Positions 12,942-20,895 of a stretch of DNA of 28,063 bases are shown here, one piece after another (positions within the stretch are counted from its first letter, which is position 1; each line of letters starts with the position of its first letter). Location: the NCBI GenBank assembly GCA_964416175.1, contig CAYQDF010000036.1:1-28063 (forward strand), written 5' to 3'. A program made the translations under genes and the position numbers. Origin of the DNA: CAYQDF01 sp964416175. GTDB lineage: Bacteria > Chloroflexota > Anaerolineae > Anaerolineales > UBA4823. The notes below the pieces were generated by a model. That model was not told the DNA's origin and did not search any database. It saw only the letters and a program-made list of their open reading frames with translations.

Positions 12942-15781
12942 ACCGGCAATCATCCCTGCAGGAATTCTTCGTGGCAGGGGGCACGCTCTGGAGCGAGGCC
13001 TCTTCCTACATCGTCCGCCCCGCCGACGAGGAGCTGTACCGGCTGACCCTGGCGGGGGAGTACTGCAACGTCCTGGCGGCCCGCCAGATGGGGAAGTCCT
13101 CGCTCATGGTCCGCACGGCCAACCGCCTGAGGGAGGCCGGGGTCCGCACCGCCATCCTGGACGTCAGCACCCTGGGGGGAGGCATCTCCACGCCGGAGGC
13201 CTGGTTCTTTGGCTTCCTCGATGAGCTCGCCGTGCAGCTGGGGCTGCACGAGGAGGTAAGCGCCTGGTGGGAGGCGCACGCGGCCCGCAACGCGGTGCAG
13301 CTCTTCAGCAACTTCCTGCGGGACGTGGTGCTGGCGGAAATCCCCGCCCCTATCGCCATCTTCGTGGACGAGATCGATTCGGCTCTGGGGATGGCCTTCA
13401 CCGACGACTTCTTCGCCGCCATCCGGGCCGCGTACAACGCCCGCGCCAGCCAGCCGGAATTCCAGCGCCTGACCTTTATCCTGCTGGGAGTGGCGCGCCC
13501 GGCGGACCTCATCCGCGACCGCAACCGCACCCCATACAACATCGGCGCACAGGTCCACCTGAGCGATTTCACCCTCCCCGAACTGCGCCCGTTCCAGGAT
13601 GTTTTCGAATCCATCTACCCGGGCCAGGGGCGAGAGATCGTCGAGTGGGTGCTGGACTGGACGAGCGGGCAGCCCTACCTGACGCAGAAATTGTGCGCCG
13701 AACTCGTCCAGTCCGCCGAGACTCCCCGCACCCAGGAAAGCGTGGCCCAGGCCGTCCACCGTTTGTTCTTCACAGAGGAAGCCCGCAAGGAGAGCAACCT
13801 GCGCGCCATCCAGGACCGCATCGCGGGCAGCCCCCACCGGGCCAGGATGCTCCACATTTACCACCAGATCCTGCGCGGGAAGGCCGTCCCGGACGAAGAA
13901 CGCGCGCCGGCCAAGACCGAGCTCAAGCTCACCGGGCTGGTGCGCCCCTCGGCGCAGGGAGCGCTGGAAGTCCGCAACCGCATTTACCGCACAGTGTTTG
14001 ACCGGGCCTGGGTGCAGAGAAGCCTGCCCCGATCCCGCACGCGCCAGGTGGCCATCCTGGCCTCCTTCCTCGCCGTCCTGGCCTCCATCGTGGCGGGCTA
14101 CGCCCTCTACCGGCAGCAGATCCAGCCTGCGCTCACCTTCGCCGAGCAGTTCCAGACGAGCCACAGCCCCGACGTAAAGCTCACCAGCCTGGCCCGCCTG
14201 CTGGAACTGGACGATCGCTCCAGGGACCAGGCGCTCGATCTCTACGCCGGCCTCTCGCACGAAGAAAAACTCTCCCTGTTCACCGGGCTCTCCAGCCCGC
14301 AGAACGTCGCCGCGGAGCTCGTCGCCGTGATCGAAGCGGTCTACCAGGGCAGCGAGAACTCCCCGGCCGGGGATGAAATCCTGGGGGCAATGAGGACGGT
14401 CCTGGGACAGATCGGCGCGGCTGGCGCGCCCAGCCTGAAAACCGAGATCGAGTTCTGGCTCAAGGGGCGGAAGGAAGCCGGCGAAAACGAGAACGGGCCA
14501 ACCGCGGTCAGTCTTTACGACAGCGCGTGGGAGGAGAGCGTCGCGCGCGGGCACCCGAATTATGCCGTGCGCTTCGACCGGGCGCTGGCGCTGATCGAGC
14601 TCGAGGCGTACGACCGCGCCTTCGCGGACCTGCAGGCGGTTTGGGAGCAGGACCCGGCCCGCCGGGCGGCGGTCGCCGCGGCGATCCGGCAAAATCCCGG
14701 CCTGGCCGCTTACATCTTCGCAGCCCCGCCGGCGGACTCCGCCATCCTCGCCTTCATCACGCCCCCCTCGCCCACCTCGACCCCGGGACTCGTCCGCCGG
14801 CCCACCCTTTCCCCCACGCCTCCGCGGGCCGGCGCCGCGCAGAGCCCGACGCCCATCCCCACCCTGCAGCCCTCTCCTTATACGGGCTGGATCGCCTTCG
14901 GGGTCGGAGATGGGACCGGGCGCGAGATCTTCGTCATGGACCCGGCGACCGGCGTCCGGGAGCAGATCACGCACAATGGGGTGATCGATGAAGCCCCCTC
15001 TTTCTCTCCGGACAACTGGCAGCTCGTCTACGCCTCTTTCCGCAGCCAGGGTGGATGGGAGCTCTACGCCTACGATCTTCGCCGGGGCACGGAGCGGCAG
15101 CTCACCGCTTTCGAGGGGCAGGCCCACTTCCCGAACTGGTCGCCCCTGCCGGGGGACACGCGCATCATTTTCGAGGGGAGGACTTTCGAACCGGAGGCGG
15201 GGATCAACATCTGGTTGCTCGACGTCGAGACCGGCGCCCTGGAGCAGCTGACCGACAGCGGCGCCGATTCCCGCCCCGCCTGGTCACCGGATGGGACCCG
15301 GATCGTGTTTGGCCGGGCTACCAGGGATACGACCCGCGACGGCAGGATCACCGTCAACGATGAGCTCGACGTCTACACCCTGGACCTCGCCACGGGGGCA
15401 GAGCAGAACCTGACCGGCACGCCCGACTTCGACGATTTTAACTACGCCTGGTCGCCGGACGGGGAGTGGATCGCGTTTTCGAGCGTGCGCCTCGATGTGA
15501 ACGGCGATGGGGCCCTCAACCTGAGCGACAGCCAGGACCTGTTCCTGATCCCCGCTGCGGGGGGCGAAGAACAGCGCCTGAACCTGGGCGGGATGCCGAC
15601 CTTCTCCCCCTCCTGGTCGCCAGACGGTCGCTTCATCGTGGTCCTGGCGGCTCTCGAAGACGGGCAGAACCAGATCTGGCGGTACGACACCCGGAACGGG
15701 AACTACGCCCCGCTCACGGAGCCCGGGCCCTACTACCACCCCGCCTACTCCAATGGCGCGCGCTTGCCCCCTTTGCCTTGA
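12938..15781 (+). CDS. Membrane-spanning AAA-like NTPase with external TolB-type propeller
   Basis: With the coupled ATG at 12938 the protein has 947 residues. Residues 1-340 are an AAA_35 domain with Walker A AARQMGKSS (47-55) and Walker B IFVDEID (141-147). A single transmembrane helix VAILASFLAVLASIVAGYAL lies at about 371-390, preceded by a basic stretch (RSLPRSRTRQ), which places the NTPase inside the cell. Residues 395-605 are helical, TPR-like. Residues 609-648 are a Pro/Thr/Ser-rich spacer. The C-terminus is a PD40 (TolB-like) beta-propeller with repeated FSPDNW, WSPDGTRIVF, WSPDGEWIAF and WSPDGRFIVV blades. Two dockerin-like calcium loops interrupt it, DTTRDGRITVND at 797-808 and DVNGDGALNLSD at 853-864. 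It looks like a sensor joining an outside propeller to an inside switch. The open frame before 12938 belongs to the previous gene. Confidence 0.88.
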   Translation: MNRQSSLQEFFVAGGTLWSEASSYIVRPADEELYRLTLAGEYCNVLAARQMGKSSLMVRTANRLREAGVRTAILDVSTLGGGISTPEAWFFGFLDELAVQLGLHEEVSAWWEAHAARNAVQLFSNFLRDVVLAEIPAPIAIFVDEIDSALGMAFTDDFFAAIRAAYNARASQPEFQRLTFILLGVARPADLIRDRNRTPYNIGAQVHLSDFTLPELRPFQDVFESIYPGQGREIVEWVLDWTSGQPYLTQKLCAELVQSAETPRTQESVAQAVHRLFFTEEARKESNLRAIQDRIAGSPHRARMLHIYHQILRGKAVPDEERAPAKTELKLTGLVRPSAQGALEVRNRIYRTVFDRAWVQRSLPRSRTRQVAILASFLAVLASIVAGYALYRQQIQPALTFAEQFQTSHSPDVKLTSLARLLELDDRSRDQALDLYAGLSHEEKLSLFTGLSSPQNVAAELVAVIEAVYQGSENSPAGDEILGAMRTVLGQIGAAGAPSLKTEIEFWLKGRKEAGENENGPTAVSLYDSAWEESVARGHPNYAVRFDRALALIELEAYDRAFADLQAVWEQDPARRAAVAAAIRQNPGLAAYIFAAPPADSAILAFITPPSPTSTPGLVRRPTLSPTPPRAGAAQSPTPIPTLQPSPYTGWIAFGVGDGTGREIFVMDPATGVREQITHNGVIDEAPSFSPDNWQLVYASFRSQGGWELYAYDLRRGTERQLTAFEGQAHFPNWSPLPGDTRIIFEGRTFEPEAGINIWLLDVETGALEQLTDSGADSRPAWSPDGTRIVFGRATRDTTRDGRITVNDELDVYTLDLATGAEQNLTGTPDFDDFNYAWSPDGEWIAFSSVRLDVNGDGALNLSDSQDLFLIPAAGGEEQRLNLGGMPTFSPSWSPDGRFIVVLAALEDGQNQIWRYDTRNGNYAPLTEPGPYYHPAYSNGARLPPLP

Positions 15782-15962
15782 GGCGGCCTTGAAATTTCTT
15801 AAATATTGCGCGCCAGCCCGAATCTATCTGGCAGACAGCAGCTGCCCTTACTGGCTATGCGCAACGACCTTCAGCTTTCCATCTCAGAATCCTCGTTCTA
15901 AGATTTCCTCCAGGTCTTATACCTGCCCTTCTTGGCTCTTGATGGCCTCGATCCAGGCCGAA

Positions 15963-16012
15963 TGACACAAAAGCGACACACGAGTGACATTCCAAAGGGG
16001 TTCTGCTGACAC
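15963..16012 (+). promoter_or_regulatory. TGACAC hexamer array with 11-bp period (Pho-box-like), site B
   Basis: TGACAC (15963), CGACAC (15974), TGACAT (15985) and TGACAC (16007) fall exactly on an 11-bp grid, with one position (15996) skipped. On the other strand these read GTGTCAT-like, as in Pho boxes. The array ends about 50 bp before the lipoprotein GTG; a TAGAAT at 16023-16028 could be the -10 box. Apart from this array, the AT-richer gap from 15782 to 16063 holds no gene that I can see. Confidence 0.68.
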
Positions 16013-16063
16013 GTTAACTGCCTAGAATTATGGGCATCAAACGAACCTCAGGAGGAAGCCGCC

Positions 16064-17428
16064 GTGAAACGCCCACCCATCCGCTACTGGCATCTCTTCG
16101 GCCTGTTATCCGTGCTCAGCCTCCCCGCCTGCGCGGCGACGCCCGCCATCTCATCTTTCGAGCCCGCCGCCAGCGCGCCGGACGCCGTGCAGACCCCCGT
16201 CTCATCGCCCTCCCCGGAAGGCGCGGCTGCCCGCGAACCATTGGACACCGCCCCGGCGCCATCAGCCGGCCCCCAGGAATCGCCCTCCCCTTCTCCGGCT
16301 GTTCCAATCCCCACGCCGAAGCTGTTGGCCGACAGGGTGCTGATCTCCACTTCGCCCGACGGGTTATGGAAGGCTGAGGCGCTGCTGGGGTCCCCTTCCG
16401 ACCCGGCCTCCCTGGTCGAAGCCCTGGGGTACAGCATGGACTACGCCCGGTTGACCGTGTTCCGGGTCGACGGCTCTCAGCGATGGACGCCCTACGAGGA
16501 GTGGTCCGAGACCGGGCTGGGCGACAGCTTCCTCTCCGAGATCCACTGGTCGGCGGACGGGCGCTGCCTTTACTTTGTCCACAGCGGCGCTGCGGATGGC
16601 TGCGGGACCCCATTCGTGACGGACCTGCGCCGGGTCGACCTTCGGGACGGCAGCCTCAGCCAGGTCCCGCTGACCGGCCTTGGCCTGGACGTGATCACGA
16701 TCTCGCCGGACGCCGCCCGGCTGGCTTACCGCACGGCGGAGGGATTTCTGGTGTACGACCTGGAGCGCGGCGAGGCGCGCACCCTCCCCTACGAATGGCG
16801 CCCGGGAATCGATTACCTGGTCGGCGGGTATGCCTGGTCGCCGGACGGGAAAGAGCTGGCTTTCACCATCACCGAAGGTTTCTGCGAACCCCTCGAGGAA
16901 GCGCAGGCCTCCACCTGGGTGATCGACCTGGAATCCGGCGCGGTGCGCGCGCCAGGCGCGCAGGACGCCTGGCTGCCCCCAGCCGGCGGCGCCCCGCCCG
17001 ATCCGCTCGCAGAGGCGGCCCTCGTGCTGCAGGGTTTTCTGGACAGGCTGTCCGGGGGACGGACCGACCTCAGCAGCTATGAATGGGCAGCCGACCTGTA
17101 CGGCGGCAGCTACGCGACGCTGGTCGAGATCAACCCCAATATCGACCCCGATGACCACGCCGCCCTGCTGCGCAGCGCCTGCCAGGTGAACGGCTACCAG
17201 TGCCTGCGCCTGCGCGAGGTGCTCGCGACCGAGACTGTCGTGGGAGAAAACGGCCTCCAGGAATTCCGTTTCACGGTCACCTTGCTGGCCCCGGACGGGA
17301 GCGCCTTCTCCCGGGGGCCGTGCTGCGGCGAGGCGGCCGGCGCGCCCCAGACCGAGTTTATCTTCACCGTGCGGCAGATGGAAGACGGCGCGTTCAAGGT
17401 GCTTGATCTGCCGCCCTACGTGCCATAA
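16064..17428 (+). CDS. Propeller lipoprotein (PD40-like)
   Basis: The gene starts with GTG at 16064, seven bases after AGGAGGA. The 454-residue product has a lipoprotein signal: basic start, hydrophobic core and lipobox LSLPAC with C23. A Pro/Ser/Ala-rich spacer follows (about residues 24-90), then a propeller-like region with IHWSADGRCLYFVHSG and YAWSPDGKELAFTI, and a C-terminal alpha/beta domain (about 305-454) with several cysteines (for example SACQVNGYQC and GPCCGEA). It should be anchored on the outer face of the membrane. It shares the propeller type with the upstream membrane NTPase and the repeat array with the secreted protein at 10805-11377. Function unknown; probably a sensor or binding partner. 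The sigma factor follows 30 bp later. Confidence 0.82.
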   Translation: MKRPPIRYWHLFGLLSVLSLPACAATPAISSFEPAASAPDAVQTPVSSPSPEGAAAREPLDTAPAPSAGPQESPSPSPAVPIPTPKLLADRVLISTSPDGLWKAEALLGSPSDPASLVEALGYSMDYARLTVFRVDGSQRWTPYEEWSETGLGDSFLSEIHWSADGRCLYFVHSGAADGCGTPFVTDLRRVDLRDGSLSQVPLTGLGLDVITISPDAARLAYRTAEGFLVYDLERGEARTLPYEWRPGIDYLVGGYAWSPDGKELAFTITEGFCEPLEEAQASTWVIDLESGAVRAPGAQDAWLPPAGGAPPDPLAEAALVLQGFLDRLSGGRTDLSSYEWAADLYGGSYATLVEINPNIDPDDHAALLRSACQVNGYQCLRLREVLATETVVGENGLQEFRFTVTLLAPDGSAFSRGPCCGEAAGAPQTEFIFTVRQMEDGAFKVLDLPPYVP

Positions 17429-17457
17429 CGCCTGCCCCACCAAAGGTGAAATCCCCC

Positions 17458-18108
17458 ATGGGTGATGAGATGGACCGTTATTATCCCTCCGATCCGGAGG
17501 CGGAAGAAGCGCTGATTCGAAAGGCCTCCCAGGGCTCCCTGGACGCCTTCAACCAGCTGGTCCTGCGCTACCAGGACCTGGCGTACCACCAGGCGTACGC
17601 CTTACTGGGCGACGCCGTCTCCGCGGAGGACACCACCCAGGAGGGCCTCATTAAGGCGTTCCTGAACATCCGCCGGTTTCGCGGCGGTTCGTTCCGGGCC
17701 TGGCTGCTCAAGATCGTGACCAACGCCGCGTACGACCTGCTGCGCCGGTCCAGGAACCATTCCGATCTCCCCCTGTGCCCCGAAGACGAGTACGGCGAGG
17801 AGTTCGAATCCCCCGCCTGGTCTGCCGACCCCTCCGCCTCGGTGGAGGCGGCTGTGGAGCAGAACGAGGACGCAAGGCGCCTGCACCGGCTGCTGGGGGA
17901 GCTGCCCGCCGTTTACCGCAGCGCCCTCGTCCTGGTGGATCTTTACGAAATGGACTATGCAGAAGCCGCCGAGGCGCTGCAGGTGCCGGTGGGGACAATC
18001 AAAAGCCGGCTGGCGCGCGCCCGGCTGCAGATCGGGGTGAAATTGCGGGGCGACCGCGCATATTTCTTCCCCCTCAGCCAGTCCCTCCCCGCTGTTCAAT
18101 CGCGATAG
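17458..18108 (+). CDS. ECF-type RNA polymerase sigma factor
   Basis: The product (216 residues from the ATG at 17458) has sigma region 2 at about 18-95 (GSLDAFNQLVLRYQDLAYHQ, then EDTTQEGLIKAFLNI and FRAWLLKIVTNAAYDLLRR) and sigma region 4 at about 145-195 (LPAVYRSALVLVDLYEMDY and VPVGTIKSRLARARLQI). Regions 1 and 3 are absent, as in ECF sigma factors. An AAAGGTGA ribosome-binding site lies 11 bases before 17458; the GTG at 17446 is an alternative. No canonical anti-sigma gene follows. The lipoprotein and membrane NTPase upstream are the only envelope proteins near it, so they may feed its control. That link is inference. Confidence 0.9.
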   Translation: MGDEMDRYYPSDPEAEEALIRKASQGSLDAFNQLVLRYQDLAYHQAYALLGDAVSAEDTTQEGLIKAFLNIRRFRGGSFRAWLLKIVTNAAYDLLRRSRNHSDLPLCPEDEYGEEFESPAWSADPSASVEAAVEQNEDARRLHRLLGELPAVYRSALVLVDLYEMDYAEAAEALQVPVGTIKSRLARARLQIGVKLRGDRAYFFPLSQSLPAVQSR

Positions 18109-18206
18109 GCTTTTTGCCGCGCAGTATTCCGGCTGGGGGGATATTTCGATATTCCCCTTACCAGATGCCTGCCAACATTACCCGTCGCTCCTGTGACCAG
18201 GATCAT
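18096..18206 (-). pseudogene. N-terminal scrap of an NmrA/SDR-type NAD(P)-binding protein
   Basis: From the ATG at 18206-18204 the minus strand encodes MILVTGATGNVGRHLVRG, the glycine-rich Rossmann start of NmrA-like or atypical SDR proteins. The following 18 residues match nothing typical and end at a stop at 18098-18096. Such proteins normally have about 280 residues, so only the first 17 or so survive. The start lies exactly where a truncated MarR gene begins on the other strand. Confidence 0.7.
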
Positions 18207-18558
18207 GTGCGCTGAGTTGCTGGTTCGAAATGGCCCCATGACGGCGGGACAGCTCGCAAAGGCGACGGGGCTCACCAGCGGCGCCATCACCGGCATCGTC
18301 GATCGGCTAGAAAGTGCCGGCTGGGCTCGCCGGGAACACGATCCGCACGATCGGAGGCGAGTCATCATCCATCCAGGTCCGCAGGACAACCCGAAGACCG
18401 CTGCTGAGCTGTACGCTTCTCATACGAAGGTCATGGATCTGCTCCTTTCGGACTACACCGACGAGCAGCTCGTCTTCATCCTGCAGTTTCTCCGCCGCCT
18501 GACCTCGATCAATTACGAGGTGGCAGGAAAGACGGATACAGCTGCGGGCCCGCGGTAA
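18205..18558 (+). pseudogene. 5'-truncated MarR-family regulator
   Basis: The peptide reads AELLVRNGPMTAGQLAKATG and then SGAITGIVDRLESAGWARRE and DPHDRRRVI, the winged helix of MarR regulators including the wing with DRR. MarR proteins usually have about 40 residues before this point (dimerisation helix 1 and part of helix 2). Here the upstream DNA is instead the start of an NmrA-like gene on the opposite strand. The C-terminal helix (LVFILQFLRRLTSINYE) is intact. Without helix 1, dimerisation is doubtful, so I treat it as a remnant. A possible GTG start at 18193 would not restore it. MarR regulators are often divergent from an SDR or efflux gene, so a deletion or inversion within such a pair would produce this scar. 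Confidence 0.7.
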
Positions 18559-18591
18559 GCAAGGACGCAGCCGGCGAGGTTGTTATAAAAC

Positions 18592-18634
18592 TATAGAAGG
18601 ATTTCTATAAAACCGCCGGGGATCGGAACCCGGC
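18592..18634. terminator. Two hairpins between convergent genes
   Basis: TATAGAA (18592-18598) pairs perfectly with TTCTATA (18603-18609) around a 4-nt loop. Directly after, GCCGGG (18615-18620) pairs with CCCGGC (18629-18634) around 8 nt. They lie between the MarR remnant and the convergent HxlR gene, a sensible place for transcription to end from either side. Confidence 0.5.
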
Positions 18635-18639
18635 CTCAC

Positions 18640-19353
18640 TCACCCCTGCGGCTTTCCACCACCGGCGAGCACGCCGGCAGACGCCTCGATCGGATCCTTT
18701 TTCACCGGCACCCCGGTTATCTTCAAGAACCGGCCCAAGGCGCCCGGGTCCCCCTCGATCTGGATGAGTCCCCTGGCGACCGCCTCCTCCGGCTCGATTT
18801 GCCCGGCGAACAGCCCCACGAAAGATCCCATATCGGCAGCAAACACCGCGTCAGCCTTCGAGAACTGGCCCTGCTGGACATGCAGCTCTCCATCTCTGGC
18901 CTGCACCTGCAAGACCTCGTTCCCGAGGTGGAGCTCGTAGGTCTCCTGCACCCTCTGCGCCTGCTCCGGATGAAAGAAAGCCTTGATCGCCAGCACGATG
19001 GCCCCCAGGCTTGGCAGGGCGACGCCTTCCAGCGAGGGCGGCAGAAACCGGCTGCCCCATTTTCCCAGTTCCAGCACAGCCGTCTCTAAAGCCCGCCCCA
19101 GCGACGTCAGTTCGTACACGGTCGAGCCGGCCGGTGGAGGGAGGACGCGGCGGCAGAGGATGCCCTCCTGCTCCATCCCCTTGAGCCGCTCGGAGAGCAG
19201 GTTGCTGCTGATCCCTGGAAGCCCATCAACCAGGTCCTTGAACCGCCGGGGACCGGCGAGCAGCTCCCGCAGGATGAGCAGGGTCCAGCGCTCCCCCACG
19301 ACGTCGAGGGCGAAGGCCAAGGCGCAGAACTGATTGTAGCTCCGGCTGTTCAT
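18640..19353 (-). CDS. HxlR-type regulator fused to an SCP2-like domain
   Basis: The 237-residue protein starts with an HxlR winged helix: YNQFCALAFALDVVGERW, TLLILRELLAGPRRFKDL, GISSNLLSERLKGMEQEG and VYELTSLGRAL, about residues 5-100. The conserved cysteine of HxlR proteins is present at C9. Residues 125-230 form an SCP2 sterol-carrier-like domain (HLGNEVLQVQARDGELHVQQ) that may bind a hydrophobic ligand. It is divergent from an MFS exporter, which is the likely target, with the exporter's substrate or a membrane stress as signal (inference). A -10 box ends 7 bases before the ATG, so the mRNA is probably leaderless, and no ribosome-binding site is present. The start matches the usual beginning of the family. 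Confidence 0.9.
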   Translation of the reverse strand: MNSRSYNQFCALAFALDVVGERWTLLILRELLAGPRRFKDLVDGLPGISSNLLSERLKGMEQEGILCRRVLPPPAGSTVYELTSLGRALETAVLELGKWGSRFLPPSLEGVALPSLGAIVLAIKAFFHPEQAQRVQETYELHLGNEVLQVQARDGELHVQQGQFSKADAVFAADMGSFVGLFAGQIEPEEAVARGLIQIEGDPGALGRFLKITGVPVKKDPIEASAGVLAGGGKPQG

Positions 19354-19360
19354 CGCTCAA

Positions 19361-19389
19361 ATTATACAGGAACACCGCCAGAACTTCAA
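19361..19389 (-). promoter_or_regulatory. Promoter of the HxlR-SCP2 gene (leaderless)
   Basis: On the minus strand TTGAAG (19389-19384), a 17-bp spacer and a perfect TATAAT (19366-19361) precede the ATG at 19353 by only seven bases. Initiation would fall at or next to the A of the ATG. Confidence 0.72.
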
Positions 19390-19426
19390 CTTTATTATCT
19401 CTAACCTTAAAATTTGAAAATATTAC

Positions 19427-19481
19427 TTGACTTTCAATACCGACCCCGGTATAATTATAGAATATTTGTACTAATTATACC
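19427..19481 (+). promoter_or_regulatory. Promoter and operator of the MFS exporter gene
   Basis: TTGACT (19427-19432) and a perfect TATAAT (19450-19455) are 17 bp apart. A perfect inverted repeat GGTATAATTA (19448-19457) / TAATTATACC (19472-19481) with a 14-bp spacer covers the -10 box and start site. A repressor bound there would shut the promoter off; the divergent HxlR regulator is the natural candidate. The leader to the ATG is about 87 bases. Confidence 0.8.
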
Positions 19482-19548
19482 TGATTAGTCTGGTTTGGTC
19501 AACCCCCGCGCTGCCGACCAGCCGGATAGGGATCGAGAGAAAAGCACC

Positions 19549-20808
19549 ATGGATGAAACTACGGGTATTTCGCTGGAAGAGGGCGGGAAACACGCAAACT
19601 GGAAGAAAAAGACCGCCCTGTTCCTGTCCAGCCAGAGCCTCTCGCTGTTCGGGTCCATGCTGGTCCAATACGCGATCATCTGGTACGTCACCCTGACCAC
19701 CCGATCAGGCGCCGTCCTGACCATCTCCACCCTGGCTGCCTTCCTGCCGCAGATCCTCATCTCGCTCTTCGCCGGGGTGTGGGCCGACCGGTATCCCCGC
19801 AAGCGCCTGATCATTGCCGCTGACCTCCTCACGGCTGTGAGCACCCTGGTCCTGGCCGGGTTCTTCCTGCTGGGCTATCGGGAGCTCTGGCTGATCTTCC
19901 TGGTCTCCGGCATTCGGTCGGTCGGAGCGGGCATCCAGGCCCCGGCGGTCGGCGCGCTCCTGCCGCAGATCGTGCCGGCGGACAGGTTGATCCGGGTCAA
20001 CAGCCTCAACGGCACCCTCCAGCCCTTCATCATGATCGCGGCGCCGGTCGCCAGCGGGGCCTTGCTGGCGTTCTCCCGGCTGGAGTCCATATTCTTTATT
20101 GACGTGATCACCGCCGCCCTCGCGGTGGGCCTGCTGCTGATCCTGCAGGTGCCCCCCCACCAGAAAGCTGCAGCCGATCAAAAAACGGGCTACCTGGACG
20201 ATCTGAAGGCCGGCCTGGTCTACATCGGGCGGAACCGGACGATCAAGACGCTCTTCGCCTTCTTCGCGTTCGTCTTCTTCCTGGCGACCCCCGTGATCTT
20301 CCTGACCCCCCTGCTGGTAACGCGCTCCTTCGGAGAGGAGGTCTGGCGGCTGACCGCCAACGAGGTGACCTTCTTCGCCGGCTCGATCCTGGGCGGGGTC
20401 CTCATGACCGCCTGGGGAGGCTTTAAGAACCATTTCCGCACCATCGGGTTGAGCTGCATCCTGTGGGCGGTCCTGTTCGTGGGGCTGGGATTATCCAGGT
20501 TTTTCGGCCTGTACCTGGCGATCATGTTTCTGTCCGGCATCCCCATGCCGATGTTCAATGTCCCCACCACCACGCTGCTGCAGGAAATGGTCGATCCGGA
20601 CATGCAGGGGAGGGTGTTCGGGGTGATGCAGCTGATCATGAACACGATCCTGCCGGTGGGAATGCTGCTCTTCGGGCCGATCGCCGACGTGATCACGGTC
20701 GAAATCCTGCTCGTCCTGAGCAGCGCCCTGATGGCGGTCCCGGGCCTGTGGCTCTTCTTCAACCAGCAGCCCGGCAAAGCCCAGGCCGGACTGGCTGCGG
20801 CGGATTGA
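19549..20808 (+). CDS. MFS efflux transporter (MefA-like, MFS_3 type)
   Basis: With the ATG at 19549 the protein has 419 residues and about 12 hydrophobic segments. The first is near LFLSSQSLSLFGSMLVQYAI; the MFS signature between helices 2 and 3 is FAGVWADRYPRKRLIIAADL. The second half repeats the pattern (RFFGLYLAIMFLSGIPMPMF). The sequence resembles drug exporters of the macrolide-efflux/enterobactin-exporter branch, which use the proton gradient. Substrate is unknown. It is divergent from an HxlR-SCP2 regulator and its promoter carries a perfect inverted repeat, so it is probably induced by its substrate. An 18-residue N-terminal extension to 19495 is open but starts without a ribosome-binding site. 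Confidence 0.88.
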   Translation: MDETTGISLEEGGKHANWKKKTALFLSSQSLSLFGSMLVQYAIIWYVTLTTRSGAVLTISTLAAFLPQILISLFAGVWADRYPRKRLIIAADLLTAVSTLVLAGFFLLGYRELWLIFLVSGIRSVGAGIQAPAVGALLPQIVPADRLIRVNSLNGTLQPFIMIAAPVASGALLAFSRLESIFFIDVITAALAVGLLLILQVPPHQKAAADQKTGYLDDLKAGLVYIGRNRTIKTLFAFFAFVFFLATPVIFLTPLLVTRSFGEEVWRLTANEVTFFAGSILGGVLMTAWGGFKNHFRTIGLSCILWAVLFVGLGLSRFFGLYLAIMFLSGIPMPMFNVPTTTLLQEMVDPDMQGRVFGVMQLIMNTILPVGMLLFGPIADVITVEILLVLSSALMAVPGLWLFFNQQPGKAQAGLAAAD

Positions 20809-20895
20809 CAAAGTTGAGCGCCCCCGCCCTGACAGATCACGGGCTGTCGGTTGCCGCCGCTGAAGAGTGAGAAAAAAAGATAGAGACAGGTGCTT

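Noticed and set aside
12950..15127. A 725-residue open frame on the minus strand
   Set aside because: It is antisense to the AAA proteins, has no motifs or ribosome-binding site, and exists because GC-rich genes leave the opposite strand free of stops.
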